DNA of 64,000 bases, from positions 1 through 64,000 of the forward strand of contig JAEWZX010000019.1 of assembly GCA_023394965.1 (NCBI GenBank), read 5' to 3'. A program made the position numbers and the translations under genes. Of this stretch, positions 26,353 through 34,498 are shown piece by piece (position 1 is the first letter of the stretch; each line of letters opens with the position of its first letter). This DNA comes from Pseudomonadota bacterium (lineage in GTDB: Bacteria > Pseudomonadota > Alphaproteobacteria > Sphingomonadales > Sphingomonadaceae). A model generated the notes under the pieces. It was not told where the DNA came from. It did no database searches and saw nothing but the letters and a program-made list of their open reading frames with translations.

Positions 26353-26954
26353 TCGGAAACCTCTACTTCAATTGTTTCGCCATTGTTGCCGGGGAATTCC
26401 CGGAACAGCGCAGAGGCGACCGTCTGGGCGTTCGCCTGACCGCGCGCAAGGGGGGAATTCTCAGCTGCCTGGAAATCGGCGCGGCCTTCCCAGATGCTCT
26501 GACCGCTGGCCTTGTCGCGAATGGTGACGGACAGTTGCGTGCCCAGCCGGTCTTTCTCGCCGCCGCCCAGATTGATCCCCACGCCAAGGCCCACGCCGGA
26601 ACCGTAACTGCCGGTGGAACCGCCCACGCCCACGCTGACCGGGCTGCGGCGGCCGCCGCTGCCGATGACGTAGCGTTCAAGTGAAACCTGCGCGATCTGG
26701 CCCGCCCCGTCACGCGCGCTTTCAGTGTATCCAAGGCGGCGCAACTCTTCGGCAACGGCGGCCTTATAGGGTGACAGCGTCAGGCTGTCCCCTTCCAGCC
26801 CGGCGGCGCTTTCCACGAAAATACTGCCTTGCCCCAGCTGTGCGGTCAGGCTGGCGTCGACGAAGCGGGTCACTTCGACAGGGCCGGTGGGGGTGGTGCA
26901 ACCACCCAGTGTCAGGGCTGCGGCAATGCCAAGGGCGAGGGGCAGGGACTTCAT
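26349..26954 (-). CDS. DUF4136-like lipoprotein
   Basis: The ATG at 26954 is preceded by AGAAGGA and gives a lipoprotein signal (MKSLPLALGIAAALTLGGC); a longer frame from 26996 is less likely. The mature 180-residue protein has FVDASLTAQLGQGSIFVE, a YKAAVAEELRRLGYTES segment and a glycine-rich stretch (GVGGSTGSYGSGVGLGVG) typical of DUF4136-type envelope proteins, ending with ANAQTVASALFREFPG. It is probably attached to the outer membrane. It is translationally coupled to the M14 peptidase gene. Confidence 0.75.
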   Translation of the reverse strand: MKSLPLALGIAAALTLGGCTTPTGPVEVTRFVDASLTAQLGQGSIFVESAAGLEGDSLTLSPYKAAVAEELRRLGYTESARDGAGQIAQVSLERYVIGSGGRRSPVSVGVGGSTGSYGSGVGLGVGINLGGGEKDRLGTQLSVTIRDKASGQSIWEGRADFQAAENSPLARGQANAQTVASALFREFPGNNGETIEVEVSE

Positions 26955-27089
26955 CGTGGCGATCCTTCTCATATCTCCGGTGTCTCTATCTGCCATGGTA
27001 ACGCATGGGCAGCCAAATCCGCACCGGAACGGCAGCCTGTCTTATCAGGGCCGTTGCCGTTACGAAATCCTGTGCTAATTCCCCGCGCC

Positions 27090-28100
27090 ATGAATGATCG
27101 TGTGAAAGTGCCCGTATTGGTAACGGGCGGGGCCGGATATATCGGCAGCCACGCTGTGCATGCCCTGCGCGATGCAGGCTGGCCCGTGGCGGTAATCGAT
27201 AATCTGTCGACAGGCTTCGCCTTTGCCGTGCCGGACGATGTCCCGCTTTACGAAGGCGATATTGCCGATGCCGCCCTGCTGGAACGGATTTTTGCAGAAC
27301 AGGGGATCAAGGCGATCATGCATTTCGCCGGATCGGTCGTGGTGCCGGAATCGGTCGAAAATCCGCTCAAATATTACGACAACAACACCGCCAAAAGCCG
27401 CAGCCTGATCGAAGCTGCGGTGGTGGGGGGCGTCGGTCATTTCATCTTCAGCTCCACCGCCGCGACCTATGGCACGCCCGAAGTGTCGCCGGTTTCGGAA
27501 GACAGCCCCAAGCGGCCGATCAATCCATATGGCTGGTCCAAGCTGATGACGGAACAGATGCTCGCCGATGCCAGCGCGGCGCACGGGTTCAATTTCTGCG
27601 CTCTGCGTTATTTCAATGTCGCCGGCGCCGATCCGCAGGGGCGCACGGGCCAGTCGACCGCCGGGGCGACGCACCTCATCAAGGTCGCCTGCGAAGCGGC
27701 AACCGGCAAGCGCGACAGTGTGTCGGTCTTCGGCACCGATTACGAGACACGCGATGGCACCGGCGTGCGCGACTACATCCACGTCAGCGATCTTGCCGCG
27801 GCGCATGTGCTTTCGCTGGAAGCGCTGATCGAACAGCCGGACCGCTCGCTCACCATGAATTGCGGCTACGGACGCGGGTTTTCGGTGTTCGAAGTGCTCG
27901 ATGCCGTTGATAGGGTGACCAATCAGACGCTTGATCGACAAGTGTGTCAGCGCCGTTCGGGCGATCCAGCCGAACTTATATCCGACCCCTCGCGCATCCG
28001 CTCGACCCTGCCGTGGGTGCCAAAATACGCGGATCTCGACGACATAATCACCCATGCCCTGCAATGGGAACGCAAGCTGTCGGACCTGCGCGGAACGTAA
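27090..28100 (+). CDS. galE: UDP-glucose 4-epimerase
   Basis: Interconverts UDP-glucose and UDP-galactose for surface polysaccharide synthesis. The ATG at 27090 yields 336 residues starting just before the NAD-binding GGAGYIGS at 13-20; the longer frame from 26829 is an antisense shadow of the lipoprotein gene. The catalytic Y147 and K151 lie in NPYGWSK, with the SSTAATYG segment supplying the serine/threonine of the short-chain dehydrogenase triad. RYFNVAGAD and DGTGVRDYIHVSDLA are further GalE hallmarks. Confidence 0.95.
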   Translation: MNDRVKVPVLVTGGAGYIGSHAVHALRDAGWPVAVIDNLSTGFAFAVPDDVPLYEGDIADAALLERIFAEQGIKAIMHFAGSVVVPESVENPLKYYDNNTAKSRSLIEAAVVGGVGHFIFSSTAATYGTPEVSPVSEDSPKRPINPYGWSKLMTEQMLADASAAHGFNFCALRYFNVAGADPQGRTGQSTAGATHLIKVACEAATGKRDSVSVFGTDYETRDGTGVRDYIHVSDLAAAHVLSLEALIEQPDRSLTMNCGYGRGFSVFEVLDAVDRVTNQTLDRQVCQRRSGDPAELISDPSRIRSTLPWVPKYADLDDIITHALQWERKLSDLRGT

Positions 28101-28187
28101 CCGCGATCCGCTTGGTCGCTCGCAACCGTCGCTTCATCGTTCTTCAATGCCGTCCATAACCAGCCTCGTCTAAGGCCCAGCCCGCGT

Positions 28188-28652
28188 ATGACACTCCCAC
28201 CTTTCCCCGATGGCACCTTCGACGGCGACCGCCACCTTTACGCGGTGAGGGTCTATTACGAAGACACCGATCTTTCGGGTATTACCTATCACGCCAATTA
28301 TCTGCGCTGGTTCGAACGGGCCCGCAGCGATCTGCTGCGCCAGCTGGAAATCGATCAGCGCGCTGCGATCGAGGCCGGGGTGGGGGCCTATGCGGTTTCC
28401 GAGATCAATCTCAAATACTTGCGCCCCGCCAAGCTCGACGATGATGTGTTGATCGAAACGCGCTGTACCGAGCTGAAAACGGCGTCCTGCCGGATGCACC
28501 AGCTTGCGTTCAGGTTGGCGGGTGAAGAGCGCGAACTTCTCGCCGAGGCACAATTACGCGTCGGCTTCGTTTCACCCGAAGGCCGGCCCAAACGCCAGCC
28601 GGAGGAATGGCGCGCGGCTTTCGCGCAATTTGCCGAGCAAGGGGAAAAATGA
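28188..28652 (+). CDS. ybgC: YbgC/FadM-type acyl-CoA thioesterase of the tol-pal operon
   Basis: A 154-residue hot-dog thioesterase. The catalytic Asp lies in YYEDTDLSGITYHANYLRWFERAR, the standard YbgC signature. YbgC hydrolyses acyl-CoA or acyl-ACP and is associated with phospholipid metabolism at the inner membrane. It is the first gene of the Tol-Pal operon here, as in most proteobacteria, and its stop overlaps the tolQ ATG by 4 bases. Confidence 0.93.
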   Translation: MTLPPFPDGTFDGDRHLYAVRVYYEDTDLSGITYHANYLRWFERARSDLLRQLEIDQRAAIEAGVGAYAVSEINLKYLRPAKLDDDVLIETRCTELKTASCRMHQLAFRLAGEERELLAEAQLRVGFVSPEGRPKRQPEEWRAAFAQFAEQGEK

Positions 28653-29347
28653 GCTCGCTTACACTACTGGCCGCCGCGGCACCGACCCGGCTTGACCCGA
28701 TCCGTCTCTTTCTCGATGCGGACATTGTCGTCCAGCTGGTCATGGCGGGCCTTCTGCTCGCAAGCATCTGGGTGTGGATGATCATCGTCAGTTTCAGCCT
28801 GCGCGTCGCCAAGCTGCGCAGCAAAACCGTCGAGTATGAGAGCGAGTTCTGGCAGGCCGACAGCTTCGACAGTTTCGCCGCCGAGCGCGGGAAGAAAGAT
28901 CTTCCCGTTGCGCGCGTGGCGCAGGCGGCCGTGTCCGAGTATCGGCGGTCCACCAAGAATGCAGTGCGCGATCCCGAAGCACTGAAGGGCCGCATCATGA
29001 CGGCCATGGACAGCCAGATTGCCCTTGAAACCGACGAGATCGCCGAGCGGCTGAACTTCCTCGCCACCGTAGGCTCCGTCGCTCCGTTCGTGGGCCTTTT
29101 CGGAACTGTTTGGGGGATCATGAACAGCTTCTTCCAGATCGGCGCACAGGAAAGCAGTTCGCTTGCCGTTGTTGCTCCGGGCATCTCGGAGGCTCTCTTT
29201 GCTACGGCTATCGGCCTTTTCGCCGCCATTCCGGCGGTTATCGCCTATAACCGCTTCAGCCACCGCGTCGACCGATACGAAGCGCGTCTCCAGCGTTTTG
29301 CGGACAAGCTCAATGCCGCCTTCAGTCGCCAACTGGAGGCGCGCTGA
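28649..29347 (+). CDS. tolQ: TolQ proton channel subunit
   Basis: A 232-residue MotA/TolQ/ExbB family protein with three membrane helices: one near residues 28-50 (VQLVMAGLLLASIWVWMIIVSFS) and two in the C-terminal part around LNFLATVGSVAPFVGLFGTVWGIMNSF and ISEALFATAIGLFAAIPAVIAYN. With TolR it converts proton-motive force into motion of TolA during outer membrane constriction at division. The ATG at 28649 overlaps the ybgC stop; the frame from 28607 is an upstream extension. Confidence 0.95.
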   Translation: MSSLTLLAAAAPTRLDPIRLFLDADIVVQLVMAGLLLASIWVWMIIVSFSLRVAKLRSKTVEYESEFWQADSFDSFAAERGKKDLPVARVAQAAVSEYRRSTKNAVRDPEALKGRIMTAMDSQIALETDEIAERLNFLATVGSVAPFVGLFGTVWGIMNSFFQIGAQESSSLAVVAPGISEALFATAIGLFAAIPAVIAYNRFSHRVDRYEARLQRFADKLNAAFSRQLEAR

Positions 29348-29820
29348 TGGCCATGGGGCTGGCCTCTTCGCGCGGCACGCGGCGCGGGCGCGGTGGTCGT
29401 CGTCCTATGAGCGAAATCAACGTAACGCCGTTCGTCGACGTGATGCTTGTGTTGCTCATCATCTTCATGGTCACCGCACCGTTGATGACAGCGGGTGTAC
29501 CAATCGATCTGCCGGACAGTCGGGCGGCTCAGCTGTCCAACGAACAGCAGCAGGTAACCATCAGCATCGACGAAGCCGGTTATGTTTACATCGATGATGC
29601 CCCGGTCGAACTTGGAGGTCTGCCACAGGCTCTGGAAAGCATTCCGCGGATTGGAGGAGAAGGGCCGGACATCACCCTGCGGGCCGACAAAGCGCTTGAT
29701 TACGGGCGTGTCATGGCGGTCATGGGCGAACTGAATCGCGCTGGTCTCAACCGGATTTCGCTGATTACCAACAGCGCAGCGCCTGCTTCGGTCAACAACG
29801 GTTCATCTGGCGAAGAATAG
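29347..29820 (+). CDS. tolR: TolR/ExbD family protein
   Basis: The 157-residue protein has a short cytoplasmic N-terminus with MSEINVTPFVDVMLVLLIIFMVTAP, the membrane helix bearing the conserved proton-handling Asp, and a periplasmic domain ending in NRISLITN. It forms the Tol motor with TolQ. The start shares one base with the tolQ stop (TGATG). An acidic/serine tail of about 12 residues follows the family domain. Confidence 0.95.
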   Translation: MAMGLASSRGTRRGRGGRRPMSEINVTPFVDVMLVLLIIFMVTAPLMTAGVPIDLPDSRAAQLSNEQQQVTISIDEAGYVYIDDAPVELGGLPQALESIPRIGGEGPDITLRADKALDYGRVMAVMGELNRAGLNRISLITNSAAPASVNNGSSGEE

Positions 29821-29824
29821 CCGC

Positions 29825-30643
29825 ATGGCCATGGAGAGAACGGGCATCAGGGCAGAGGAGCGAACCGGACTGATCGTTGCAGTCCTGCTGCATCTTGCGC
29901 TGTTGGCTATGCTGATCGTGCAAGGCCTATTTCCGGCGCCTGTTATCGATCCACCTCAGCGCATGACTGTAAGCCTTGCTGAAGATGTCGGCATGGAAGC
30001 CACTGCGCCGGATCCGGTTAGAGAAAGCCGGGCGTCGACTGCGCCAACAATGGACATCAATTCGGCACCGGCCCCTGAACAGGAGCAGCCCACGACACCG
30101 CCGGTCGAACGTCCTGTTCCCGCACCCGAACCGCAGCGCGAGACACGTGCACCTACACCCCAGGCCCGGACCGAAACCCGGCCACGCCGACCCGATCCGC
30201 CGCGCGCGCAGCCGAAGCAACGCAGCAGCGAGCGCAGTGGTGGAACTCGTCTTGGCGACAACTTCCTTGAAGGGGCAGGGGATAGCAGTCGCACCAGCGA
30301 AACCCGCGCGCCAGCTTCACGAATTGGTGCCAGTACCAAGGCGTCGTTGTTTCAGGCGGTTGCACGGCAGCTTCGTCCGCACTGGCAGCCCCCGAGTGGC
30401 CCGGATGTGGAAAAGATCGTTACGAAGGTGCGTTTCAATCTCAAGTCTGACGGTTCTCTGGCAGGAGCACCGACAGTAGCTGGTCAGCGCGGTGTCAACG
30501 ACACGAACCGCGCCCAGGCCGGGCGCCATGGCGAGCAGGCCATACGCGCTGTGCAATTGGCTGCACCCTTCGACCTGCCTCAGGAGTATTATGAGGCATG
30601 GAAAGTAATCACCGTGGATTTCGACTGGAGATTGGCCCAGTGA
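29825..30643 (+). CDS. tolA: TolA periplasm-spanning protein
   Basis: The 272-residue protein has one N-terminal membrane helix (about 17-39, GLIVAVLLHLALLAMLIVQGLF), a long Pro/Arg/Glu/Thr-rich linker (about 60-155) instead of the Ala/Lys helix of enterobacteria, and a C-terminal TonB/TolA domain (QAVARQLRPHWQPP to EYYEAWKVITVDFDW). It links the TolQR motor to TolB-Pal. The tolB GTG start overlaps its stop. Confidence 0.88.
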   Translation: MAMERTGIRAEERTGLIVAVLLHLALLAMLIVQGLFPAPVIDPPQRMTVSLAEDVGMEATAPDPVRESRASTAPTMDINSAPAPEQEQPTTPPVERPVPAPEPQRETRAPTPQARTETRPRRPDPPRAQPKQRSSERSGGTRLGDNFLEGAGDSSRTSETRAPASRIGASTKASLFQAVARQLRPHWQPPSGPDVEKIVTKVRFNLKSDGSLAGAPTVAGQRGVNDTNRAQAGRHGEQAIRAVQLAAPFDLPQEYYEAWKVITVDFDWRLAQ

Positions 30644-32037
30644 AGTATGTTGTTATCGCCGTTACGGCGCTTCTAGCCGCGCCCCTGTTCGCGCAAAATC
30701 AGTCGGTTCAGAATCAGGACCTCGGGCAACCCATCCCCGAAGGCGGGGTGGTGGAAACGATCGACGAGGGAGAAGGTCTGTCCGGTTCGGTCAGTTTTGA
30801 AGGCAATCTTGATGACCTCGGCATCGCCATTCCCGGCTTTGCCACCGACCGCGATGTGCCTACGCCAGCCAACTCGTCCGGCACGGCCGCGCTGGGCAAG
30901 GAACTCGCGCGCGTGATCACGGCCGATCTGCGCAACAACGGTTTATTTAAGCCGACTGGGCCGGATGCCTTGCCACAACCATCCTACAACGAAATTTCCG
31001 CCCCGAATTTCCCTATGTGGTCGAACCGGGGTGCCGAAATGCTGGTTCACGGGTACGTTCGCGGTCGTTCCGACGGGAAGCTGACCGTTGGCTGCTATCT
31101 CTACGATATGGCGCTGCGGAACGAACTGGTGCGTGAAGGCTGGGTGGTGCCGCCTGCAGACTGGCGCCGTGCCGCGCACAAATGCGCCGATCTCATTTAT
31201 TCGCGCCTGACCGGTGAGAGTCCGTTCTTCGATAGCCGCATCGCTTATATCGCCGAAACGGGGCCCAAGGATAATCGTAGCAAACGCTTGGCGATCATGG
31301 ATAGCGATGGTGCCAATCACCGGTTTATCACCACGGGTCGTTCAACTGCGCTGACGCCGCGATATTCGCCCGATTACAAGAAGCTATCGTATCTCAGCTA
31401 TGTCGACGGCAATCCGCGTATTTACGTCTATGACATCGGCACTGGAAAGCAGACGCTGATCACCCAAAGCGATAATCCGACTTTCGCACCGCGGTGGAGC
31501 CCGGATGGCAAATGGCTACTTTACTCGATGGCCGTTGGCGGCAATACCGATATCTATCGCGTCTCGTCGAGTGGTGGGGAAAGTACCCGTCTGACCAACA
31601 CCCCCGGCATTGACATTGGTGGTTCCTATTCACCCGATGGCAGGCAAATCGTTTTCGAAAGCGATCGTTCGGGCGCACAGCAATGTTATGTCATGAATGC
31701 CGATGGTTCCAATCAGCGCCGTATCAGTTTCGGTGGCTCGCGATGTGCAACGCCTGAATGGAGCCCACGCGGAGACCAGATTGCTTTCACCAATTCGAGC
31801 TCGTTCAATATTTCGGTCATGACGCCGTCGGGCGGGAATGTGCGCGTGTTGACCAATGGCTGGCAAGACGAAGCACCAACCTGGGCTCCGAATGGGCGTA
31901 TAATCCAGTTCTTCCGAACTGAACGGAACAGCGGCAAGGCAACGCTCTATCAAGTCGATTTGACGGGTGAGAACCTACGCAAGTTGCCGACACCGGTCGA
32001 TGCATCCGACCCGGCCTGGGGACCGATTTTGCCGTAA
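30640..32037 (+). CDS. tolB: TolB periplasmic beta-propeller protein
   Basis: The start is the GTG at 30640, which overlaps the tolA TGA (GTGA) and gives a proper signal peptide (KYVVIAVTALLAAPLFAQ). The 465-residue protein has the N-terminal alpha/beta domain (about 50-170) and repeated WD-like propeller blades with PRYSPDYKKLSYLSY, APRWSPDGKWLLYS and GSYSPDGRQIVFES. TolB binds Pal and peptidoglycan-associated partners in the periplasm. Confidence 0.95.
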   Translation: MKYVVIAVTALLAAPLFAQNQSVQNQDLGQPIPEGGVVETIDEGEGLSGSVSFEGNLDDLGIAIPGFATDRDVPTPANSSGTAALGKELARVITADLRNNGLFKPTGPDALPQPSYNEISAPNFPMWSNRGAEMLVHGYVRGRSDGKLTVGCYLYDMALRNELVREGWVVPPADWRRAAHKCADLIYSRLTGESPFFDSRIAYIAETGPKDNRSKRLAIMDSDGANHRFITTGRSTALTPRYSPDYKKLSYLSYVDGNPRIYVYDIGTGKQTLITQSDNPTFAPRWSPDGKWLLYSMAVGGNTDIYRVSSSGGESTRLTNTPGIDIGGSYSPDGRQIVFESDRSGAQQCYVMNADGSNQRRISFGGSRCATPEWSPRGDQIAFTNSSSFNISVMTPSGGNVRVLTNGWQDEAPTWAPNGRIIQFFRTERNSGKATLYQVDLTGENLRKLPTPVDASDPAWGPILP

Positions 32038-32109
32038 CTGCATTGGAATCCGAGAGGGAGCGGATTCGGGGGAATTCGATCAACCAAGCTGTTTAAAAGG
32101 GGACAGCCT

Positions 32110-32619
32110 ATGAATACTCGTGTTGCTACCGGTTTGATGCTCGCATCGACCATTGCTCTGGCTGCATGTCAGAAGAAGGCACCGGAGGAACTTCCTCCCC
32201 CGCCGACAGAGACCACACCGGCGCCTGCACCGGCACCTTCGGGTCCGGGCGTGGGATCGCAGCAGCATTTCATTGATGCGGTGGGCCAGCAGAATACCGT
32301 CGTTTATTTCGCCACCGACCGTTTCGACATCGACGCGGAGGATCAGGTCAAATTGCAGCGGCAGGCGCAGTATTTTTCGCAGTACCCGCAGGTGAACTTC
32401 ACCATCGAAGGGCATGCGGACGAACGTGGTACGCGTGAGTACAACCTTGCGCTCGGCGAACGTCGCGCCAATTCTGCGAAGAATTATCTGGTTTCTATCG
32501 GCGTCCCGGCAAACCGCATTCGTACGGTTAGCTACGGCAAAGAGCGTCCGGTTGCCCTTGGTTCTAACGAATCCGCCTGGGCACAAAACCGCCGTGCGGC
32601 GACTGTCACGATCAACTGA
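32110..32619 (+). CDS. pal: peptidoglycan-associated lipoprotein Pal
   Basis: The 169-residue protein has a lipoprotein signal (MNTRVATGLMLASTIALAAC), a proline-rich linker (LPPPPTETTPAPAPAP) and an OmpA-like domain with VVYFATDRFDID and FTIEGHADERGTREYNLALGERRA, the segment that binds diaminopimelate. It is the last gene of the tol-pal operon, with AGGGGA in front of the ATG and a hairpin after the stop. Confidence 0.96.
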   Translation: MNTRVATGLMLASTIALAACQKKAPEELPPPPTETTPAPAPAPSGPGVGSQQHFIDAVGQQNTVVYFATDRFDIDAEDQVKLQRQAQYFSQYPQVNFTIEGHADERGTREYNLALGERRANSAKNYLVSIGVPANRIRTVSYGKERPVALGSNESAWAQNRRAATVTIN

Positions 32620-32630
32620 TCAGACAAAAA

Positions 32631-32655
32631 AGGGCTCCCGCAATTCGGGAGCCCT
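32631..32655 (+). terminator. hairpin after pal
   Basis: AGGGCTCCCG pairs perfectly with CGGGAGCCCT around CAATT. An A-tract precedes it and ATTTTTG follows after six bases. It ends the tol-pal operon and might also act on transcripts from the opposite strand, where the A-tract becomes a T-run. Confidence 0.75.
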
Positions 32656-32680
32656 ACCTAATTTTTGTGATTACTTTGCC

Positions 32681-32830
32681 TCACCGAATGGCGTAGAACT
32701 CTACCAAAGGCGTTCTTCCCGCCATGTGTTGGGAATCCCCGGCCGAGAATCCACCGAGTCCTGCCACAAGTGCGAATGCGGCCATGGACACGGTGGCGGC
32801 GAGCGCCGAAATCGATAGTTGCCTGCTCAT
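32681..32830 (-). CDS. candidate 49-residue membrane or exported peptide
   Basis: On the minus strand an ATG at 32830, with GAGAAAG seven bases before it, opens 49 codons: MSRQLSISALAATVSMAAFALVAGLGGFSAGD then a polar tail ending in FYAIR. The first 30 residues form one hydrophobic helix that could be a signal peptide or membrane anchor. It sits alone between pal and a J-domain gene. No family is recognised and it may be spurious, but it has plausible codon use and a ribosome site. Confidence 0.4.
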   Translation of the reverse strand: MSRQLSISALAATVSMAAFALVAGLGGFSAGDSQHMAGRTPLVEFYAIR

Positions 32831-32986
32831 CAGTCTTTCTCGATCGGTTGGGTATAAACACCGATATATGTTGCCTTTGCTGCATTGCAACATTCCGCCA
32901 TGGAACTAACCTCCTGAAGCTTGCACCTTTTGCCAGCGCGCCTAGATTGACCCTTATGCCCAATCGACAAACGACATGTTTTCCGC

Positions 32987-33520
32987 GTGGCTAAAGCGCG
33001 CAGATCCAATGACTGGGGTTTTCCTCGCTGGCGCGGATATGGTTCCGCTCGCGAGGCTACGACTGTAAAACTGTGTGATCGGCATGGTTGCGAAGAACCT
33101 GGCGATTGCCCGGCACCAAAGGCACCGAACAGCCCTGAACGGTGGATGTTCTGTCAGAAGCATGCCGCGGAATACAATCAGAAATGGGATTACTTCGAGG
33201 GGCTCGACAAAGCTGAGAAGGAAGCTCGCGCCCAGACTGAGCGTAGTGAGAACGCAGGTTATGCCGAAGCACAGCATTATGGCTGGAGCGGAAGCGGTGA
33301 CGGATCACGTAGCGCCGATGAGATGCGCGCACTTGAAGTGCTCGAACTCGAAGCGGATGTTGAATTTTCGGCGATCAAGAAGGCTTGGCGGGAAAAGGCC
33401 AAAATGGTTCATCCTGACGTGAAGCCGAATGATAAACAGGCGGCCGTAGAGTTTCAGAAGCTTCAGCTCGCCTATGAGATTCTGAAATCTGCGGAAGAAC
33501 GGCGGGAATGGCGCGGTTGA
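32987..33520 (+). CDS. J-domain (DnaJ-like) protein with N-terminal Cys/His cluster
   Basis: A GTG start gives a 177-residue protein. The C-terminal 65 residues are a J domain (ALEVLELEADVEFSAIKKAW, then MVHPDVKPND with the essential HPD, then FQKLQLAYEIL), so it should stimulate an Hsp70 ATPase. The N-terminal half has CDRHGCEEPGDCPAPK and WMFCQKHAAEYN, a cysteine/histidine cluster that could bind zinc. This layout, with the J domain at the C-terminus, is typical of a short alphaproteobacterial DnaJ-like family and not of DnaJ itself. Confidence 0.85.
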   Translation: MAKARRSNDWGFPRWRGYGSAREATTVKLCDRHGCEEPGDCPAPKAPNSPERWMFCQKHAAEYNQKWDYFEGLDKAEKEARAQTERSENAGYAEAQHYGWSGSGDGSRSADEMRALEVLELEADVEFSAIKKAWREKAKMVHPDVKPNDKQAAVEFQKLQLAYEILKSAEERREWRG

Positions 33521-33595
33521 CGCTGACAAACGTTGTCATCGCCTGATCGACTAACTCCCAACGCCTGATATACAGCGGATCAAGGAAGTCCGCGC

Positions 33596-34498
33596 TCAGC
33601 GGTGAACCTGCGTGCGCAGACGCTTGAGGATAGCGAGGGCCATCTTCTCGCCCAACTCAGGCCCCTGTACTGGATATAGATAGGGTTCGATCATTTCCGC
33701 CTCCATGACAGCCAGCTCGCCCGATGGCAGGCGGACCATATCGATGCGGCAGTAAAGCGGCTGATCGAATGGTAGGGCGGAAACAACTGCTTCAGCTTTA
33801 ACCAAGTCCTGCTGGCCGGGCACATAATTGCATTCAAAGCCGCCATAGAGCGACTGAATACGATAGTCCCCTTCGCCTGCACGCTTCAGCACCCCGTGGC
33901 TGAAAACTCCGTCGATAAACACGAAGGAATATTCTCCTTCGTCGACGATGCTGGGGATGAAGGGCTGAACCATGCAGGCGCACCCCATGGACCAGTGTTC
34001 TGTGGGTAGGGTGGCGTCGGTGAAGCTATGCTGGCCCAGCGCACCGGCGCCCACCTGCCGTTTCACGACTATTCGATCGGTATCGAACGCTCGCATCGCG
34101 TTCTGAAGGCCCGCTCGATCAACATCTTCCAACCATAACGTGGGGACTATCAACGCTCCGTAGTTGGCGAGTTCTGCAAGGTAGCGCTTATTTGCGTTCC
34201 AGCGGACTACGTCGGGCGAATTGCATACCTCAATGCCGCGACTGTCCAATGCATCGAGTCTCTCCAGAAACTCCTGGGTATAGTCCTGATAATCCCACGC
34301 CGTTCCCAGCAACACCAATGCGATATCGTCGAAACGCTCGAGCGGGGCGCGCCAGTCGATTTCGACCAGCGTCAGCCCCGCGGCCGCGAACGCCGGACGC
34401 AGCGCGCCGACCTTGAGATCGTGTTCGAATGCGTCTTCCCGCCGGGTTTCGCCGCTGGGAAGCGTATCCGCACAGGCGAGGAAACCAATTCTTGTCAA
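33596..34498 (-). CDS. ATP-grasp domain protein (RimK/glutathione synthase-like)
   Basis: The 300-residue protein has the ATP-grasp layout: an N-terminal domain with LVLLGTAWDYQDY, a nucleotide-binding lysine region (DRIVVKRQVGAGALGQHSF), a MVQPFIPSIVDEGEYSFVFIDG strand and the metal-binding end (YCRIDMVRLPSGELAVMEAEMIEPYLYP). Such enzymes ligate a carboxylate to an amine or thiol via acyl phosphate. Its start overlaps the stop of the upstream PLP lyase by 4 bases, which suggests a shared sulfur amino-acid substrate, but no specific ligase activity can be named. Confidence 0.8.
   Translation of the reverse strand: MTRIGFLACADTLPSGETRREDAFEHDLKVGALRPAFAAAGLTLVEIDWRAPLERFDDIALVLLGTAWDYQDYTQEFLERLDALDSRGIEVCNSPDVVRWNANKRYLAELANYGALIVPTLWLEDVDRAGLQNAMRAFDTDRIVVKRQVGAGALGQHSFTDATLPTEHWSMGCACMVQPFIPSIVDEGEYSFVFIDGVFSHGVLKRAGEGDYRIQSLYGGFECNYVPGQQDLVKAEAVVSALPFDQPLYCRIDMVRLPSGELAVMEAEMIEPYLYPVQGPELGEKMALAILKRLRTQVHR

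Noticed and set aside
30153..30365. possible repeat array in the Pro/Arg-rich part of tolA
   Set aside because: The repetition is codon-level low complexity of the TolA linker, not a DNA repeat or CRISPR array. No CRISPR-like spaced repeats were found anywhere in the window.
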